Position numbers and translations under genes: made by a program. From Thalassospiraceae bacterium LMO-SO8 (lineage in GTDB: Bacteria; Pseudomonadota; Alphaproteobacteria; Rhodospirillales; Casp-alpha2): a DNA stretch of 64,000 nucleotides. Under the pieces are notes generated by a model. That model worked only from the letters and a program-made list of their open reading frames with translations. It had not been told where the DNA came from and did not search any database. The stretch is taken from assembly GCA_031655335.1 (NCBI GenBank), contig CP134226.1, positions 682,001-746,000 on the forward strand, given 5' to 3'. Shown piece after piece: positions 41,918 through 50,030 of the stretch (the first letter of the stretch is position 1; every line of letters starts with the position of its first letter).

Positions 41918-42889
41918 ATGGCGTGGCAAACGCGCTTGTTCCTTTGCTGGCTTCTGGCCGGGGCTCTTGGATGGGCCCCGGATGCTCTGGCCGCGCGCGG
42001 ACAAGCACTTGAAAACACAGATGAAATCTGCCTGGAGGCGGCGCGCGCCGTGGAACGGCGCGAGGGCATTCCGGCCAACCTGCTGGCCGCCATCGCGCTG
42101 ACCGAGTCGGGCCGCTTCGATAAGGAAAGCGGGGAAAATTTTGCCTGGCCCTGGACCGTGACGTCCCAGGGCAAGGGCCGGTACTTCGCGACCGAGGCGG
42201 AAGCCCGCGCCGAGGTCGAGATCCTGTTGAGCCAGGGCGTGCGCAACATCGACGTCGGCTGCATGCAGATCAACATGCATTACCACTGGAACGCCTTCGA
42301 AACCCTGGACCACGCCTTCGATCCGGCCGCCAACGCGGCCTATGCGGCGAAGTTCCTGAAGGCCAAATATGACGAGACCCGCAACTGGCTGACCGCCGCG
42401 GGCCAGTACCATTCCCAGACGCCGGAGAATTTCCGCCCCTACCGCATCAAGGTGCTGAGCTATTGGAATCGGCTGAACCGGGGCGACGACGAGACCCGGC
42501 AGGCCAAGAAGGACGCCGGGACGGACGCGGACGACTCCCGCGAGACCACCCTGGTCGCCGTCGACACCGGCCGCACGGCGCGCCTCAATGGTCTGCTCAA
42601 GGAAAAACGCCGGAACGAACGCCAGGACATGCAGGCATTGGGCGACACCGACCGGCGGCGCAGTCATCTCGACGAGTGGCGTTATCAGAAACGCCGCGGC
42701 GTGCACCTGGAAGCCGTGGTCGCCCAGCGCATCGCCGAGATGGAGGTGCGGCGCGAGGAAAAGATGCGCGACCTGGACCGCGCGACCCGCGACTTCACCT
42801 TCGCCGAAAAGCGCCGCGACCAGCTTGACCGCTGGCGGCGGACCGGCAACCTGGTCGGCGATACGCCGCAGATAACGGTCGAACGCTGA
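41918..42889 (+). CDS. Soluble lytic transglycosylase-like protein (SLT domain)
   Basis: The 323-residue protein has a signal peptide (LFLCWLLAGALGWAPDALA), an SLT domain with the catalytic Glu in AIALTESGRF (near 63) and NIDVGCMQINMHYHW, and a long charged helical C-terminal part (about 190-310) that probably forms a coiled coil. The enzyme would cut peptidoglycan strands in the periplasm. The C-terminal coil is unlike classic Slt70 and may serve as a docking part for a secretion or envelope machine. It starts at ATG 41918; no strong ribosome site apart from GGGAG. Confidence 0.85.
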   Translation: MAWQTRLFLCWLLAGALGWAPDALAARGQALENTDEICLEAARAVERREGIPANLLAAIALTESGRFDKESGENFAWPWTVTSQGKGRYFATEAEARAEVEILLSQGVRNIDVGCMQINMHYHWNAFETLDHAFDPAANAAYAAKFLKAKYDETRNWLTAAGQYHSQTPENFRPYRIKVLSYWNRLNRGDDETRQAKKDAGTDADDSRETTLVAVDTGRTARLNGLLKEKRRNERQDMQALGDTDRRRSHLDEWRYQKRRGVHLEAVVAQRIAEMEVRREEKMRDLDRATRDFTFAEKRRDQLDRWRRTGNLVGDTPQITVER

Positions 42890-42894
42890 CACGA

Positions 42895-42915
42895 ACGGGC
42901 CCGCAAGGGGCCCGT
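42895..42915. terminator. GC-rich hairpin between convergent genes
   Basis: ACGGGCCC pairs with GGGCCCGT in the gap between the transglycosylase and cupin genes. No U-run on either side, so terminator strength is uncertain. Confidence 0.5.
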
Positions 42916-42949
42916 CCGGAACTCAACTCTTTGAATGCAGTGCAGGCGG

Positions 42950-43363
42950 TTACGCGGGTTCCTGCGTGAAGTCCTTGTCGTCGACCGGCTCCAGCCAGGT
43001 CGCGCCGTTACCCTGATCGTCCGCTTCCGACAGGGCCAGATGGCACATCATGCTGTCGGGTGCTGCGCCATGCCAATGACGGGCGTTGGGCGGAATGACG
43101 ACCGTGTCCCCGGCGTTGATTTCCTCGACCGGCTGGCCTTCCAGCTGATAACGGCCCGATCCCGACAGCACGTACAGAATCTGCCCCACCGCATGGGTGT
43201 GCCAGTTGGTGCGCCCGCCGGGCGTGAAGGTGACGCGCGACACGCGCAGCCGCGACGGTGCTTCCTCGGCGAACACGCTTTCATGCAGGACATGGCCGAC
43301 GAAGTTATGGGCCGGCGCGATCTTGGTCTGACGGTCGCCGGCGCGGATGATTTTGGGTTCCAT
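42950..43363 (-). CDS. Cupin-domain protein
   Basis: The 137-residue single-domain cupin has both motifs: GGRTNWHTHAVGQILYVLSGSG (metal His residues in WHTHAVGQ) and AGDTVVIPPNARHWHGAAP. Such small cupins include carboxymuconolactone-decarboxylase partners, dioxygenases and isomerases. ATG 43363 follows GGGAGG at seven bases. A TTGTATACAA palindrome 40 bases upstream matches the one before tcuA, so the two genes may share a regulator. Function otherwise unknown. Confidence 0.85.
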   Translation of the reverse strand: MEPKIIRAGDRQTKIAPAHNFVGHVLHESVFAEEAPSRLRVSRVTFTPGGRTNWHTHAVGQILYVLSGSGRYQLEGQPVEEINAGDTVVIPPNARHWHGAAPDSMMCHLALSEADDQGNGATWLEPVDDKDFTQEPA

Positions 43364-43403
43364 TTGGAAGCCTCCCTTTATTGGCGGTTTTCTGGTGGAC
43401 GTT

Positions 43404-43413
43404 TTGTATACAA
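43404..43413. promoter_or_regulatory. GntR-type operator upstream of the cupin gene
   Basis: TTGTATACAA is a perfect palindrome, and the extended site differs by one base from ATTGTATACAAT at 37927-37938. It lies 40 bases before the cupin start codon. Confidence 0.55.
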
Positions 43414-43577
43414 TGGCACGGCTTTGCCGCAAGGTGAAGCCGCCCTTTCCACCCCGCCTGCCGGGCACGCCTTCATGGCCGCTTGAAGGAAATACGCGCC
43501 GATCCTATCTTGGGCAAGGCGGCCGCAGAGGGGGCCGCCGGCTCCCATCAACATTAATCCGAGGCGACGCCCGTATT

Positions 43578-44438
43578 ATGTCCGACGCACCGACCGATAC
43601 CCTGGACCGGCGCCCGGTGGGCGTTCTGGGCCGCCTGCAGACCTTCATCGAGGCCGAGGCGACCCGGCGCGCGATCATCGTCGTCATCATCTTCAACGCC
43701 ATCGTGCTCGGCCTGGAAACCTCGCCCACGGCGATGGCCGCGGCCGGCGACGTTCTGCGCCTGCTCGACCACATGGCGGTCGCCGTCTTCGTCGCCGAAA
43801 TCGCAATCAAGCTGTTGGTCTATCGCCTTGGTTTCTTCCGCAACGCCTGGAACGTCTTCGATTTCGTGATCGTCGGCATCTCGCTGATACCGGTGACCGA
43901 AGGCATGACCGTGCTGCGCGCACTTCGCGTGCTGCGCGCCCTGCGTCTGGTGTCGGCCGTGCCCAAGATGCGGGTGGTGATCCAGGCCCTGCTCGAAGCC
44001 GTGCCGGGCATGAGCTCGGTCCTCGCCTTGTTGTGCCTGGTGTTCTATATCGCCGCCGTCATGGCGACCAAACTGTTCGGCGGCGATTTTCCCGCCTGGT
44101 TCGGGACCATCGGGGAATCAGCCTATTCCCTGTTCCAGATCATGACCCTGGAATCCTGGTCCATGGGCATCGTCCGCCCGGTGATGGAGGTCCATCCCTT
44201 CGCCTGGGCGTTCTTCGTGCCCTTCATCCTGATCGTCACCTTCGCCGTCCTCAACCTGTTCATCGCCATCATCGTCAATTCCATGCACGACGCGGCGGCC
44301 GAAGACGCCCAGCAGCATCAGGCCGAACAGGACGCGGTCATCCGCCGCCTGGCCGCCCAGATCGACCGCATCGAGACCAAGGTCACGGCCTTGGCCGACC
44401 GGCAGACCCCAGACGGCGCGGCAGGCGACCGTCGATAA
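43578..44438 (+). CDS. Bacterial voltage-gated sodium channel (NavBac)
   Basis: The 286-residue protein is a single six-helix channel subunit; four would form the pore. S4 carries regularly spaced Arg114, 117, 120 and 123 (LRALRVLRALRL). The selectivity filter is TLESWSM at 190-196, the exact NavAb-type sequence for sodium. S6 (NLFIAIIVNSM) is followed by a C-terminal coiled coil (about 240-272), as in known channels. ATG 43578 gives the usual length. Typical of marine or alkaline-adapted bacteria, where it may serve motility or pH homeostasis. Its 3' end overlaps the convergent transporter gene by 56 bp. Confidence 0.95.
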   Translation: MSDAPTDTLDRRPVGVLGRLQTFIEAEATRRAIIVVIIFNAIVLGLETSPTAMAAAGDVLRLLDHMAVAVFVAEIAIKLLVYRLGFFRNAWNVFDFVIVGISLIPVTEGMTVLRALRVLRALRLVSAVPKMRVVIQALLEAVPGMSSVLALLCLVFYIAAVMATKLFGGDFPAWFGTIGESAYSLFQIMTLESWSMGIVRPVMEVHPFAWAFFVPFILIVTFAVLNLFIAIIVNSMHDAAAEDAQQHQAEQDAVIRRLAAQIDRIETKVTALADRQTPDGAAGDRR

Positions 44439-45309
44439 ACACGAGGCCGAGGCCGATCACCGCCGCCCCCGCCAGTTCCCGGGGATGCACCGTTTCGCCC
44501 AGAAACAGGATGCCCAGGGCCACCGCCGTCACCGGAATCAGCAGGGTGACCAGCATGACGTTGCTGGCCCCGGCGCTGACCAGCAGGCGGAAGAACACGA
44601 TATAGGCAAGCGCCGTGCCGAACGCGGCCAGGCCGACGATCGCGCCGAGCGTCGCCGGGGCCGGCAGGGCCAGTTCCCACGGCCGGTCCCACAGGCCGGC
44701 GACCACGGCCATGACGAGGCTGGAGCAGATCAACTGACAGGTCGCCGATTTCAGCGGCGGCACCCCGACCAGGTGGCGCCGGCCCCACAGGCCCGCGAAG
44801 GCATAACTGACCGTGGCCGCGAGGCACAGACCGATGCCGAAGGTCTGGCCCGCGTCGGCGGCCCCGCCGCCCCGCAGGACCACCACGCCGAGAATCCCGA
44901 GAACGACCCCGGCGACGCGGAGCGCCGTCAGCCGCTCCCCCCCGAAGCCCGCCATGACGAGAACCGTGAACAGCGGCGTCATCGCGTTGATGATCGAGGC
45001 AAGGCCCACGGTCACCTGCGTCTGTCCGAAGAACAGCAGGCTGAACGGCAGGACGTTGTTCAGCAGCCCCATGACGAAGAACGGCCGCCAGGCCGCCCAT
45101 TCGCGCGGCAGGTGATGGCCGTAGCGGAGAAACAACGGCAACAGCAGCAGCACCGCCAGGAACACGCGGGCGAACACGACCGTCAGCGGCGGGACCTCGC
45201 GCACGGCGGCGCCGACGAAAAAGAACGCCCCACCCCACAGAACGGACAGAAAAACCAACTGCCCCCATTCAGGGCCGTTCATGGACCGGGGGGACTGTCC
45301 TTGTGTCAT
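44383..45309 (-). CDS. EamA/DMT-family transporter
   Basis: The 308-residue protein has about ten membrane helices in two EamA repeats (SVLWGGAFFFVGAAVREVPPLT at the first, AFGTALAYIVFFRLLVSAGAS in the second). DMT transporters usually export amino acids or small metabolites. ATG 45309 has GAGGAAAG upstream; the frame continues open but only as a mirror. Its last 18 codons lie antisense to the channel gene's end, a long convergent overlap. Substrate unknown. Confidence 0.87.
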   Translation of the reverse strand: MTQGQSPRSMNGPEWGQLVFLSVLWGGAFFFVGAAVREVPPLTVVFARVFLAVLLLLPLFLRYGHHLPREWAAWRPFFVMGLLNNVLPFSLLFFGQTQVTVGLASIINAMTPLFTVLVMAGFGGERLTALRVAGVVLGILGVVVLRGGGAADAGQTFGIGLCLAATVSYAFAGLWGRRHLVGVPPLKSATCQLICSSLVMAVVAGLWDRPWELALPAPATLGAIVGLAAFGTALAYIVFFRLLVSAGASNVMLVTLLIPVTAVALGILFLGETVHPRELAGAAVIGLGLVFIDGRLPRRLGSAGRPRP

Positions 45310-45413
45310 GCTTTCCTCGCGGAGCGGTTTATCCAGCACCCGGGATAGCCCCCCCCGGCGCGGGCGGTCTTCCCGGGTCTTGCGCTCAATCTTCGGGCGG
45401 GCGCTCTGTGGAA

Positions 45414-46052
45414 TCAGGTATATTCTTCCGCGATGGCGGCCTTCACGTTGGCCCGCGCCGCCATGCGGGCGCGGTGATCCATGACCTTGGGAATGCGCGC
45501 GGGATCGACGCCGTCCTGTTCCAACCATTGCGCCAGAGTGAACAGGTAGGGATCGGCGACGGTATAAGCCGCGCCCATCACCCAGGGGCCCTTGAACATG
45601 CCGGTCTCGATCAGGTCGTAACAGGCGCCCACGGAGTCCGGGACCTTGTCCTGCATGGCCTTGATGGCGGCGGCATCGTTTTCATCGACCCAACGGTGGC
45701 CGCGCATGCGGTGGGCATGGGCGACGTGCAGGGAGGAGCAGATGAAGCTGTTGAAGGCCTGAAGCTCGGCGAAGGCGAAGGGATCGTCGAGCGGCGCCAA
45801 GCCCGCCCCCGGAAAGCTCTGCGCCACGAAGGCCAGCATGGCTGGGGTTTCCGTCAGGATACCGCGCGGCGTGACCAGCGCGGGCACCCGGCCCTTGGGA
45901 TTGACCTTCAGGTACTCGGGCGCGCGCTGTTCCTGGCGCGAAAAATCGACCCGGCGCAGCGTGTAATCCACCCCCGCCGCAAGGCCCGCGTCCTTGAACG
46001 CGATCAGCGTCGCCAGCGCACAGGTATCCGGCGCGTAATACATCGTGAACAT
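45414..46052 (-). CDS. Glutathione S-transferase family protein
   Basis: The 212-residue protein has the thioredoxin-like N-domain (MYYAPDTCALATLIAF, with Cys near 11 as in beta-class GSTs, VNPKGRVPALVTP, LTETPAMLAF) and the helical C-domain with AYTVADPYLFTL. It probably conjugates glutathione to electrophiles or acts in redox defence. Starts at ATG 46052; a second ATG three codons later is equally usable. It follows the ACC deaminase gene on the same strand after 87 bp. Confidence 0.85.
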   Translation of the reverse strand: MFTMYYAPDTCALATLIAFKDAGLAAGVDYTLRRVDFSRQEQRAPEYLKVNPKGRVPALVTPRGILTETPAMLAFVAQSFPGAGLAPLDDPFAFAELQAFNSFICSSLHVAHAHRMRGHRWVDENDAAAIKAMQDKVPDSVGACYDLIETGMFKGPWVMGAAYTVADPYLFTLAQWLEQDGVDPARIPKVMDHRARMAARANVKAAIAEEYT

Positions 46053-46139
46053 GGTCGTATTCCCCCAACAAACCGCGGGACGCGGCGGGGAAAACTGTCG
46101 CCGAAATTCACGCCCGCGGCAACGGGGGATCGGCGCGGA

Positions 46140-47153
46140 TCAGCCGTTGCGGTAGATGTAGCTGTACCCGTTGATCGCCGGCACGCCGCCCAGATGCGCA
46201 TACAGCACCTTGGAGCCGGCCGGGAAATAGCCCTTGCGGATCAGGTCGATCATGCCCTGCATGGATTTTCCTTCGTAGACCGGGTCGGTCATCATGCCTT
46301 CCGTGCGCGCGGCCAGGCGGATGGCGTCGTTGGTCTCGGCCGACGGCACGCCGTAGGCCGGATAGGCGTAATCGCCGATCAGCACCAGGTCGTCGTCGGT
46401 GATGTCGCGGCCCAGTTCGACCAGGTCGGCCGTGCCCTGGGCGATCTCCATCACCTGGGCCCGCGTCTGCTCGAGCGTGCCCGAGGCGTCGATGCCGATG
46501 ACCCGGTTGGCGCGGCCGTCCTTGGCGAAGCCGACCAGCATCCCGGCATGGGTCGATCCGGTCACCGTGCAGACGACCACGTAATCGAATTTGAAGCCCA
46601 GCTCGGCTTCCTGGGCGCGCACTTCCTCGGCAAAACCGACGAAGCCGAGGCCGCCGAACTTGTGGACCGAGGCCCCGGCGGGGATGGGATAAGGGTTGCC
46701 GCCCTTGGCCTTCACGTCCTCCAGGGCGCGTTCCCAGCTTTCGCGGATGCCGATGTCGAAGCCCTCGTCGACCAGTTCGATCTCCGCCCCCATGACTCGG
46801 CTCATCAGGATGTTGCCGACCCGGTCATAGACGGCATCCTCGAACGGCACCCAGCTTTCCTGCACCAGGCGGCACTTCATGCCGATCTTGGCGGCGACGG
46901 CGGCGACCTGGCGGGTGTGGTTCGACTGCACCCCGCCGATGGTGACCAGCGTATCCGCGTTCGCCTTGATGGCGTCGGGTACGATGTATTCCAGCTTGCG
47001 CACCTTGTTGCCGCCGAAGGCGAGGCCCGAATTGCAATCCTCGCGCTTGGCGTAGATTTCGACCCCGCCGCCGACATGCGCCGACAGGCGGTCCAGCTTC
47101 TCGATGGGCGTCGGCCCGAAGGTCAGAGGATAGCGTTCGAATTTTTCCAGCAT
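46140..47153 (-). CDS. acdS: 1-aminocyclopropane-1-carboxylate (ACC) deaminase
   Basis: The 337-residue PLP enzyme shows the ACC deaminase signature throughout: [35 protein letters not shown] with PLP Lys50, and [13 protein letters not shown]. The residues that separate ACC deaminase from D-cysteine desulfhydrase are of the ACC type: Tyr293-Glu294 in PVYEGKSM and Leu321 in AHLGG (Thr in desulfhydrases). It splits ACC into 2-oxobutyrate and ammonia. The divergent Lrp-type gene is placed as the regulator AcdR. The sequence support for the specificity is strong. Confidence 0.92.
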   Translation of the reverse strand: MLEKFERYPLTFGPTPIEKLDRLSAHVGGGVEIYAKREDCNSGLAFGGNKVRKLEYIVPDAIKANADTLVTIGGVQSNHTRQVAAVAAKIGMKCRLVQESWVPFEDAVYDRVGNILMSRVMGAEIELVDEGFDIGIRESWERALEDVKAKGGNPYPIPAGASVHKFGGLGFVGFAEEVRAQEAELGFKFDYVVVCTVTGSTHAGMLVGFAKDGRANRVIGIDASGTLEQTRAQVMEIAQGTADLVELGRDITDDDLVLIGDYAYPAYGVPSAETNDAIRLAARTEGMMTDPVYEGKSMQGMIDLIRKGYFPAGSKVLYAHLGGVPAINGYSYIYRNG

Positions 47154-47228
47154 GGGAGGACTCCTGAGGGCGGTTGACCGAGCGAAATCCTAGTCCAGGC
47201 CATGAGAAATGTGCTCTCTAATGACGGG

Positions 47229-47240
47229 GAATATTTATTC
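47229..47240. promoter_or_regulatory. Lrp-type box between acdS and acdR
   Basis: GAATA-TT-TATTC with flanks GG and TG fits the Lrp-type consensus (roughly AGAATATTATTCT). It lies in the AT-rich divergent gap, 57 bases before the regulator gene and 76 before acdS. Confidence 0.55.
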
Positions 47241-47296
47241 TGATATATGCATCAAATTCTAATTTATCGTCTAATTAACCGGAAAGATCATTAAAA

Positions 47297-47770
47297 ATGG
47301 AAGAATTGACCACAGACCTTGACCGCATCGACCGCCGCATCCTGCGCCTGTTGCAGGAAGACGGCCGCCTGACCAACGCGGACCTGGCGAAGAAGGTCAA
47401 CGTCAGCCCGGCGACCTGCCACCGCCGCACCCAACGCCTGTTCGACAAAGGCGTCGTCACATCCGTGCGGGCCGCGGTGGCGCCCGAGCGGGTGGACCGG
47501 GGAACGTTGGTCATGGTCGGCGTGGTGCTCGACCGCTCGACGCCGGAAAGCTTCGCCACCTTTGAGACCGCCATCGCCACACTGCCCTTCGTGCTCGACT
47601 GCCATCTGGTCGCCGGGGACTTCGACTATTTCCTGAAGATCCGGGTCCGCGACATCGCCGACTTCAACCGCCTGCACGGCGACCAGTTGATCGCCCTGCC
47701 CGGCGTGCGCCAGACCCGCACCTTCTTCGTCATGAAGGAAGTGATCGACAACGCGCCGTTGGATTTCTGA
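47297..47770 (+). CDS. acdR: Lrp/AsnC-family regulator, AcdR-like
   Basis: The 157-residue regulator has an N-terminal helix-turn-helix (DRIDRRILRLLQEDGRLTNADLAKKVNVSPATCHRR, in parts RLTNADLAKKV and SPATCHRRT) and the RAM ligand-binding domain (LVMVGVVLDRS, then VAGDFDYFLKIRVRD). It is divergent from acdS, as in known ACC deaminase loci where AcdR activates acdS in response to ACC. The name rests on this gene pairing as well as the fold. A REPIN-like repeat follows the gene. Confidence 0.88.
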   Translation: MEELTTDLDRIDRRILRLLQEDGRLTNADLAKKVNVSPATCHRRTQRLFDKGVVTSVRAAVAPERVDRGTLVMVGVVLDRSTPESFATFETAIATLPFVLDCHLVAGDFDYFLKIRVRDIADFNRLHGDQLIALPGVRQTRTFFVMKEVIDNAPLDF

Positions 47771-47797
47771 CGGTCGGAAAATGCCGGGAGCCCGTCG

Positions 47798-47894
47798 CCC
47801 CCTCCCCCCGGCCCTCTCCCCCAAGGGGGAGAGGGAGAATTGTGCGGCGTGAGTCCCCTCGCCCCCGGCGGGGGAGAGGGACAGGGTGAGGGGG
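47798..47894. repeat. REPIN-like dispersed repeat, copy 2
   Basis: The 97-bp element repeats the architecture of 22813-22919: near-perfect terminal inverted repeats (CCCCCTCCCCC with GGGTGAGGGGG, one mismatch), an inner hairpin around CCCTCTCCCCCAAGGGGGAGAGGG (given here by length: 11-bp arms), and CCCCTCGCCCCCGG/GGGGGAGAGGG. It again lies between convergent genes. Confidence 0.75.
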
Positions 47895-47897
47895 AAC

Positions 47898-49121
47898 TCA
47901 GATGATCCCGCGCGCCGTCAGGTCCGCCAAGTCGGCTTCGGACAAGCCCAGCAGTTTGCCGTAGACGTCCGCGTTGGACGCCCCCAGCCCCTGACCGAGG
48001 GATTTGATCCGCCCCGGCGTCTTGGACAGCTTCGGGATCACGCCGGGGATCGTCACCTCGCCGACCTCCGCATCGTCCAGGGTCACCAGTTGCTCGCGGG
48101 CGCGAAAGTGCGGGTCCTCGAAGATGTCGGCGATGGAATTGATGGGCCCGGCGGGAACTTCCGCGCCGATGCATTTTTCCATGACCTGTTCGCGGGTCAT
48201 GGCGAGGCACCAGTTGGTGACTTCCTCGATCACCGTGTCGCGGTGTTTCAGGCGCTCTGCCTGATCGCCGTACAGGTCCCACAGGTCCGGGCGGCCCATG
48301 GCCTGGGTCAGGCGTTCGAACATCTTGGAGGTGGTGCAGGCGATGGACAAAAATTTTCCATCACCGCAGGGGAAATGCCCGTGCGGGCAGGCGTTCAGGG
48401 TGCCGGTGCCCTCGGGCTCGCGCACGGTGCCTTGGGCCGCATAGGCCGGGGCCAGTTCGTCGAGCACGCGGAACACGCTTTCATAAAGCGCCGCGTCGAT
48501 GACCTGGCCCTCGCCGGTCGCGTCGCGGTGACGCAGGGCCATCATGATGCCGATGGCGCCGTACATGCCGGTCATGTAGTCGCCAAGGCTGGTGGACCCC
48601 GGGGTGACCGGAATTTCCCCGGGCTTGCCGGACAGATACGTCAGCCCGCCCACCGCATGGCCGATGCGGGCGAACCCGGGCCGGTCCTTGTAGGGTCCGG
48701 TCTGGCCGTAGCCGGTGACGCGCAGGATGACCAGGCCGGGATTGATCGCCCACAGCACGTCCGGCCCCAGGCCCCAGCGTTCCAGGGTGCCCGGGCGGAA
48801 GTTTTCGATCAGCACGTCGGCGCCCTCGACCAGCTTTTTCAGCAACTCCTGGCCCTCGGCCTCGCGCAGGTTGAGGGTCACCGCCTTCTTGTTGCGGGCC
48901 TCGGTCAGCCAGGCGAGGGTGGAGTCCTCACGCGCCGTCTTGGTGCCGTAGCGCCGCCAGGGGTCTCCTCCGCCCTGTCCATTCTTGTGGGGCTGCTCCA
49001 CCTTTATGACCTCGGCCCCGAACTCGCTGAGGATCGTGCCCGCATAGGGCCCGGCGATGAAGGTGGCGATGTCGATGACGCGGACGCCGCTCAGCGCGGC
49101 GGGGCTTTCCGTGTTGGTCAT
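47898..49121 (-). CDS. CaiB/BaiF-family (type III) CoA-transferase
   Basis: The 407-residue protein has the type III CoA-transferase pattern GVRVIDIATFIAGPYAGTILSEFGAEVIKVE (in parts, AGPYAGTILSEFGAEV), ENFRPGTLERWGLG, and the catalytic Asp in GDYMTGMYG. It moves CoA between organic acids, for example from succinyl-CoA. It begins one base after the hydratase gene stops, so the three-gene operon is acyl-CoA dehydrogenase, hydratase, CoA-transferase. This matches the enzymes for mesaconyl- or itaconyl-CoA metabolism, among other options. Confidence 0.87.
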   Translation of the reverse strand: MTNTESPAALSGVRVIDIATFIAGPYAGTILSEFGAEVIKVEQPHKNGQGGGDPWRRYGTKTAREDSTLAWLTEARNKKAVTLNLREAEGQELLKKLVEGADVLIENFRPGTLERWGLGPDVLWAINPGLVILRVTGYGQTGPYKDRPGFARIGHAVGGLTYLSGKPGEIPVTPGSTSLGDYMTGMYGAIGIMMALRHRDATGEGQVIDAALYESVFRVLDELAPAYAAQGTVREPEGTGTLNACPHGHFPCGDGKFLSIACTTSKMFERLTQAMGRPDLWDLYGDQAERLKHRDTVIEEVTNWCLAMTREQVMEKCIGAEVPAGPINSIADIFEDPHFRAREQLVTLDDAEVGEVTIPGVIPKLSKTPGRIKSLGQGLGASNADVYGKLLGLSEADLADLTARGII

Positions 49122-49122
49122 G

Positions 49123-50013
49123 TCACGCGGCCTCGAAATCGGCGTCAGCCTGCATGACGAGCCAGCCGTCCTGGTCGAGCGCCCAGAGGTCGGCCTTGGC
49201 GCCATCGCCAGACGGCCTGCCCTGGAAGGTCATGGCGCGGCCGTCGGTGAAACTGGGCCGCACCGCGCGGTAGGCGAAACGGGTCATGCGCTTGCCCTGC
49301 TTGGCCATTTCCCGGGCCCCCAGGTCCATCAGCAGGGTCGCGATCAGCGGCCCGTGGACGATCAGATTGGGATAACCTTCGTCGTTCTGCGTGAACTCGC
49401 GGTCGAAATGAATACGGTGGGCGTTGAAGATCAGCGCCGAATAGCGGAACAGCATGGCCTCGTCCGGCAGCACGCTGCGTGTCCAGGTCGCCCCCTCTGG
49501 GGCTGGCTTGGGCGCTGGGGCCGGGGCGTCCGGCGCCGCCTCGTCGCGGTAGACGATGTCGTGTTCCTCGACGATCACGTCCCGGCCGCCGGCCTGGATG
49601 CGGTGTTCGACCAGCACGAACACCAGCCGCCCGGACTTGCCTTCCTTGAAGGTCACGTCCTTGACGGTCGACAGACGCGTCGCCTTGTCGCCGATGCGGA
49701 GATCCCCCTTGAACCAGATGCGCCCGCCCGCCCACATGCGGCGCGGCAGCGGCACCGGCGGCAGGAACCCGCCCTTCTTGGCGTGGCCGTCAACGGCCAG
49801 TTGCGAATGGATCGGCGTTTCCAGGAAATACAGCCAATGGGCCGACGGCGGCAGGGCGTCGCCGTCCTGGGGCACGGGATCGTCGCGGTCGATGGTCGCC
49901 GCGAGCGCGCGTGCCGGAAAATTTCCGATGGTGTCGGTCAGTTCCTGGGTCTTGCCGATCCAGGACCGCAGGTGGTCCATGTCCAAGGGAGCATTGGGGT
50001 CGATGTCGTCCAT
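49123..50013 (-). CDS. MaoC-family hydratase, mesaconyl-C4-CoA/itaconyl-CoA hydratase-like
   Basis: The 296-residue protein has a double hot-dog layout: an N-terminal half with LPRRMWAGGRIWF, and a C-terminal half with the catalytic loop NAHRIHFDREFTQNDEGYPNLIVHGPL (in parts NAHRIHFD and LIVHGPL). This length and motif set is that of mesaconyl-C4-CoA hydratases and itaconyl-CoA hydratases, which form citramalyl-CoA. ATG 50013 follows GAAAGACC. The frame is open for 740 bases upstream but only opposite other genes. The citramalyl-CoA lyase that would complete the route is not in the window. Confidence 0.84.
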   Translation of the reverse strand: MDDIDPNAPLDMDHLRSWIGKTQELTDTIGNFPARALAATIDRDDPVPQDGDALPPSAHWLYFLETPIHSQLAVDGHAKKGGFLPPVPLPRRMWAGGRIWFKGDLRIGDKATRLSTVKDVTFKEGKSGRLVFVLVEHRIQAGGRDVIVEEHDIVYRDEAAPDAPAPAPKPAPEGATWTRSVLPDEAMLFRYSALIFNAHRIHFDREFTQNDEGYPNLIVHGPLIATLLMDLGAREMAKQGKRMTRFAYRAVRPSFTDGRAMTFQGRPSGDGAKADLWALDQDGWLVMQADADFEAA

Positions 50014-50030
50014 AGGTGTGGTCTTTCTGC

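Noticed and set aside
46140-47153. D-cysteine desulfhydrase
   Set aside because: Glu294 and Leu321 are of the ACC deaminase type; desulfhydrases have Thr at both places.
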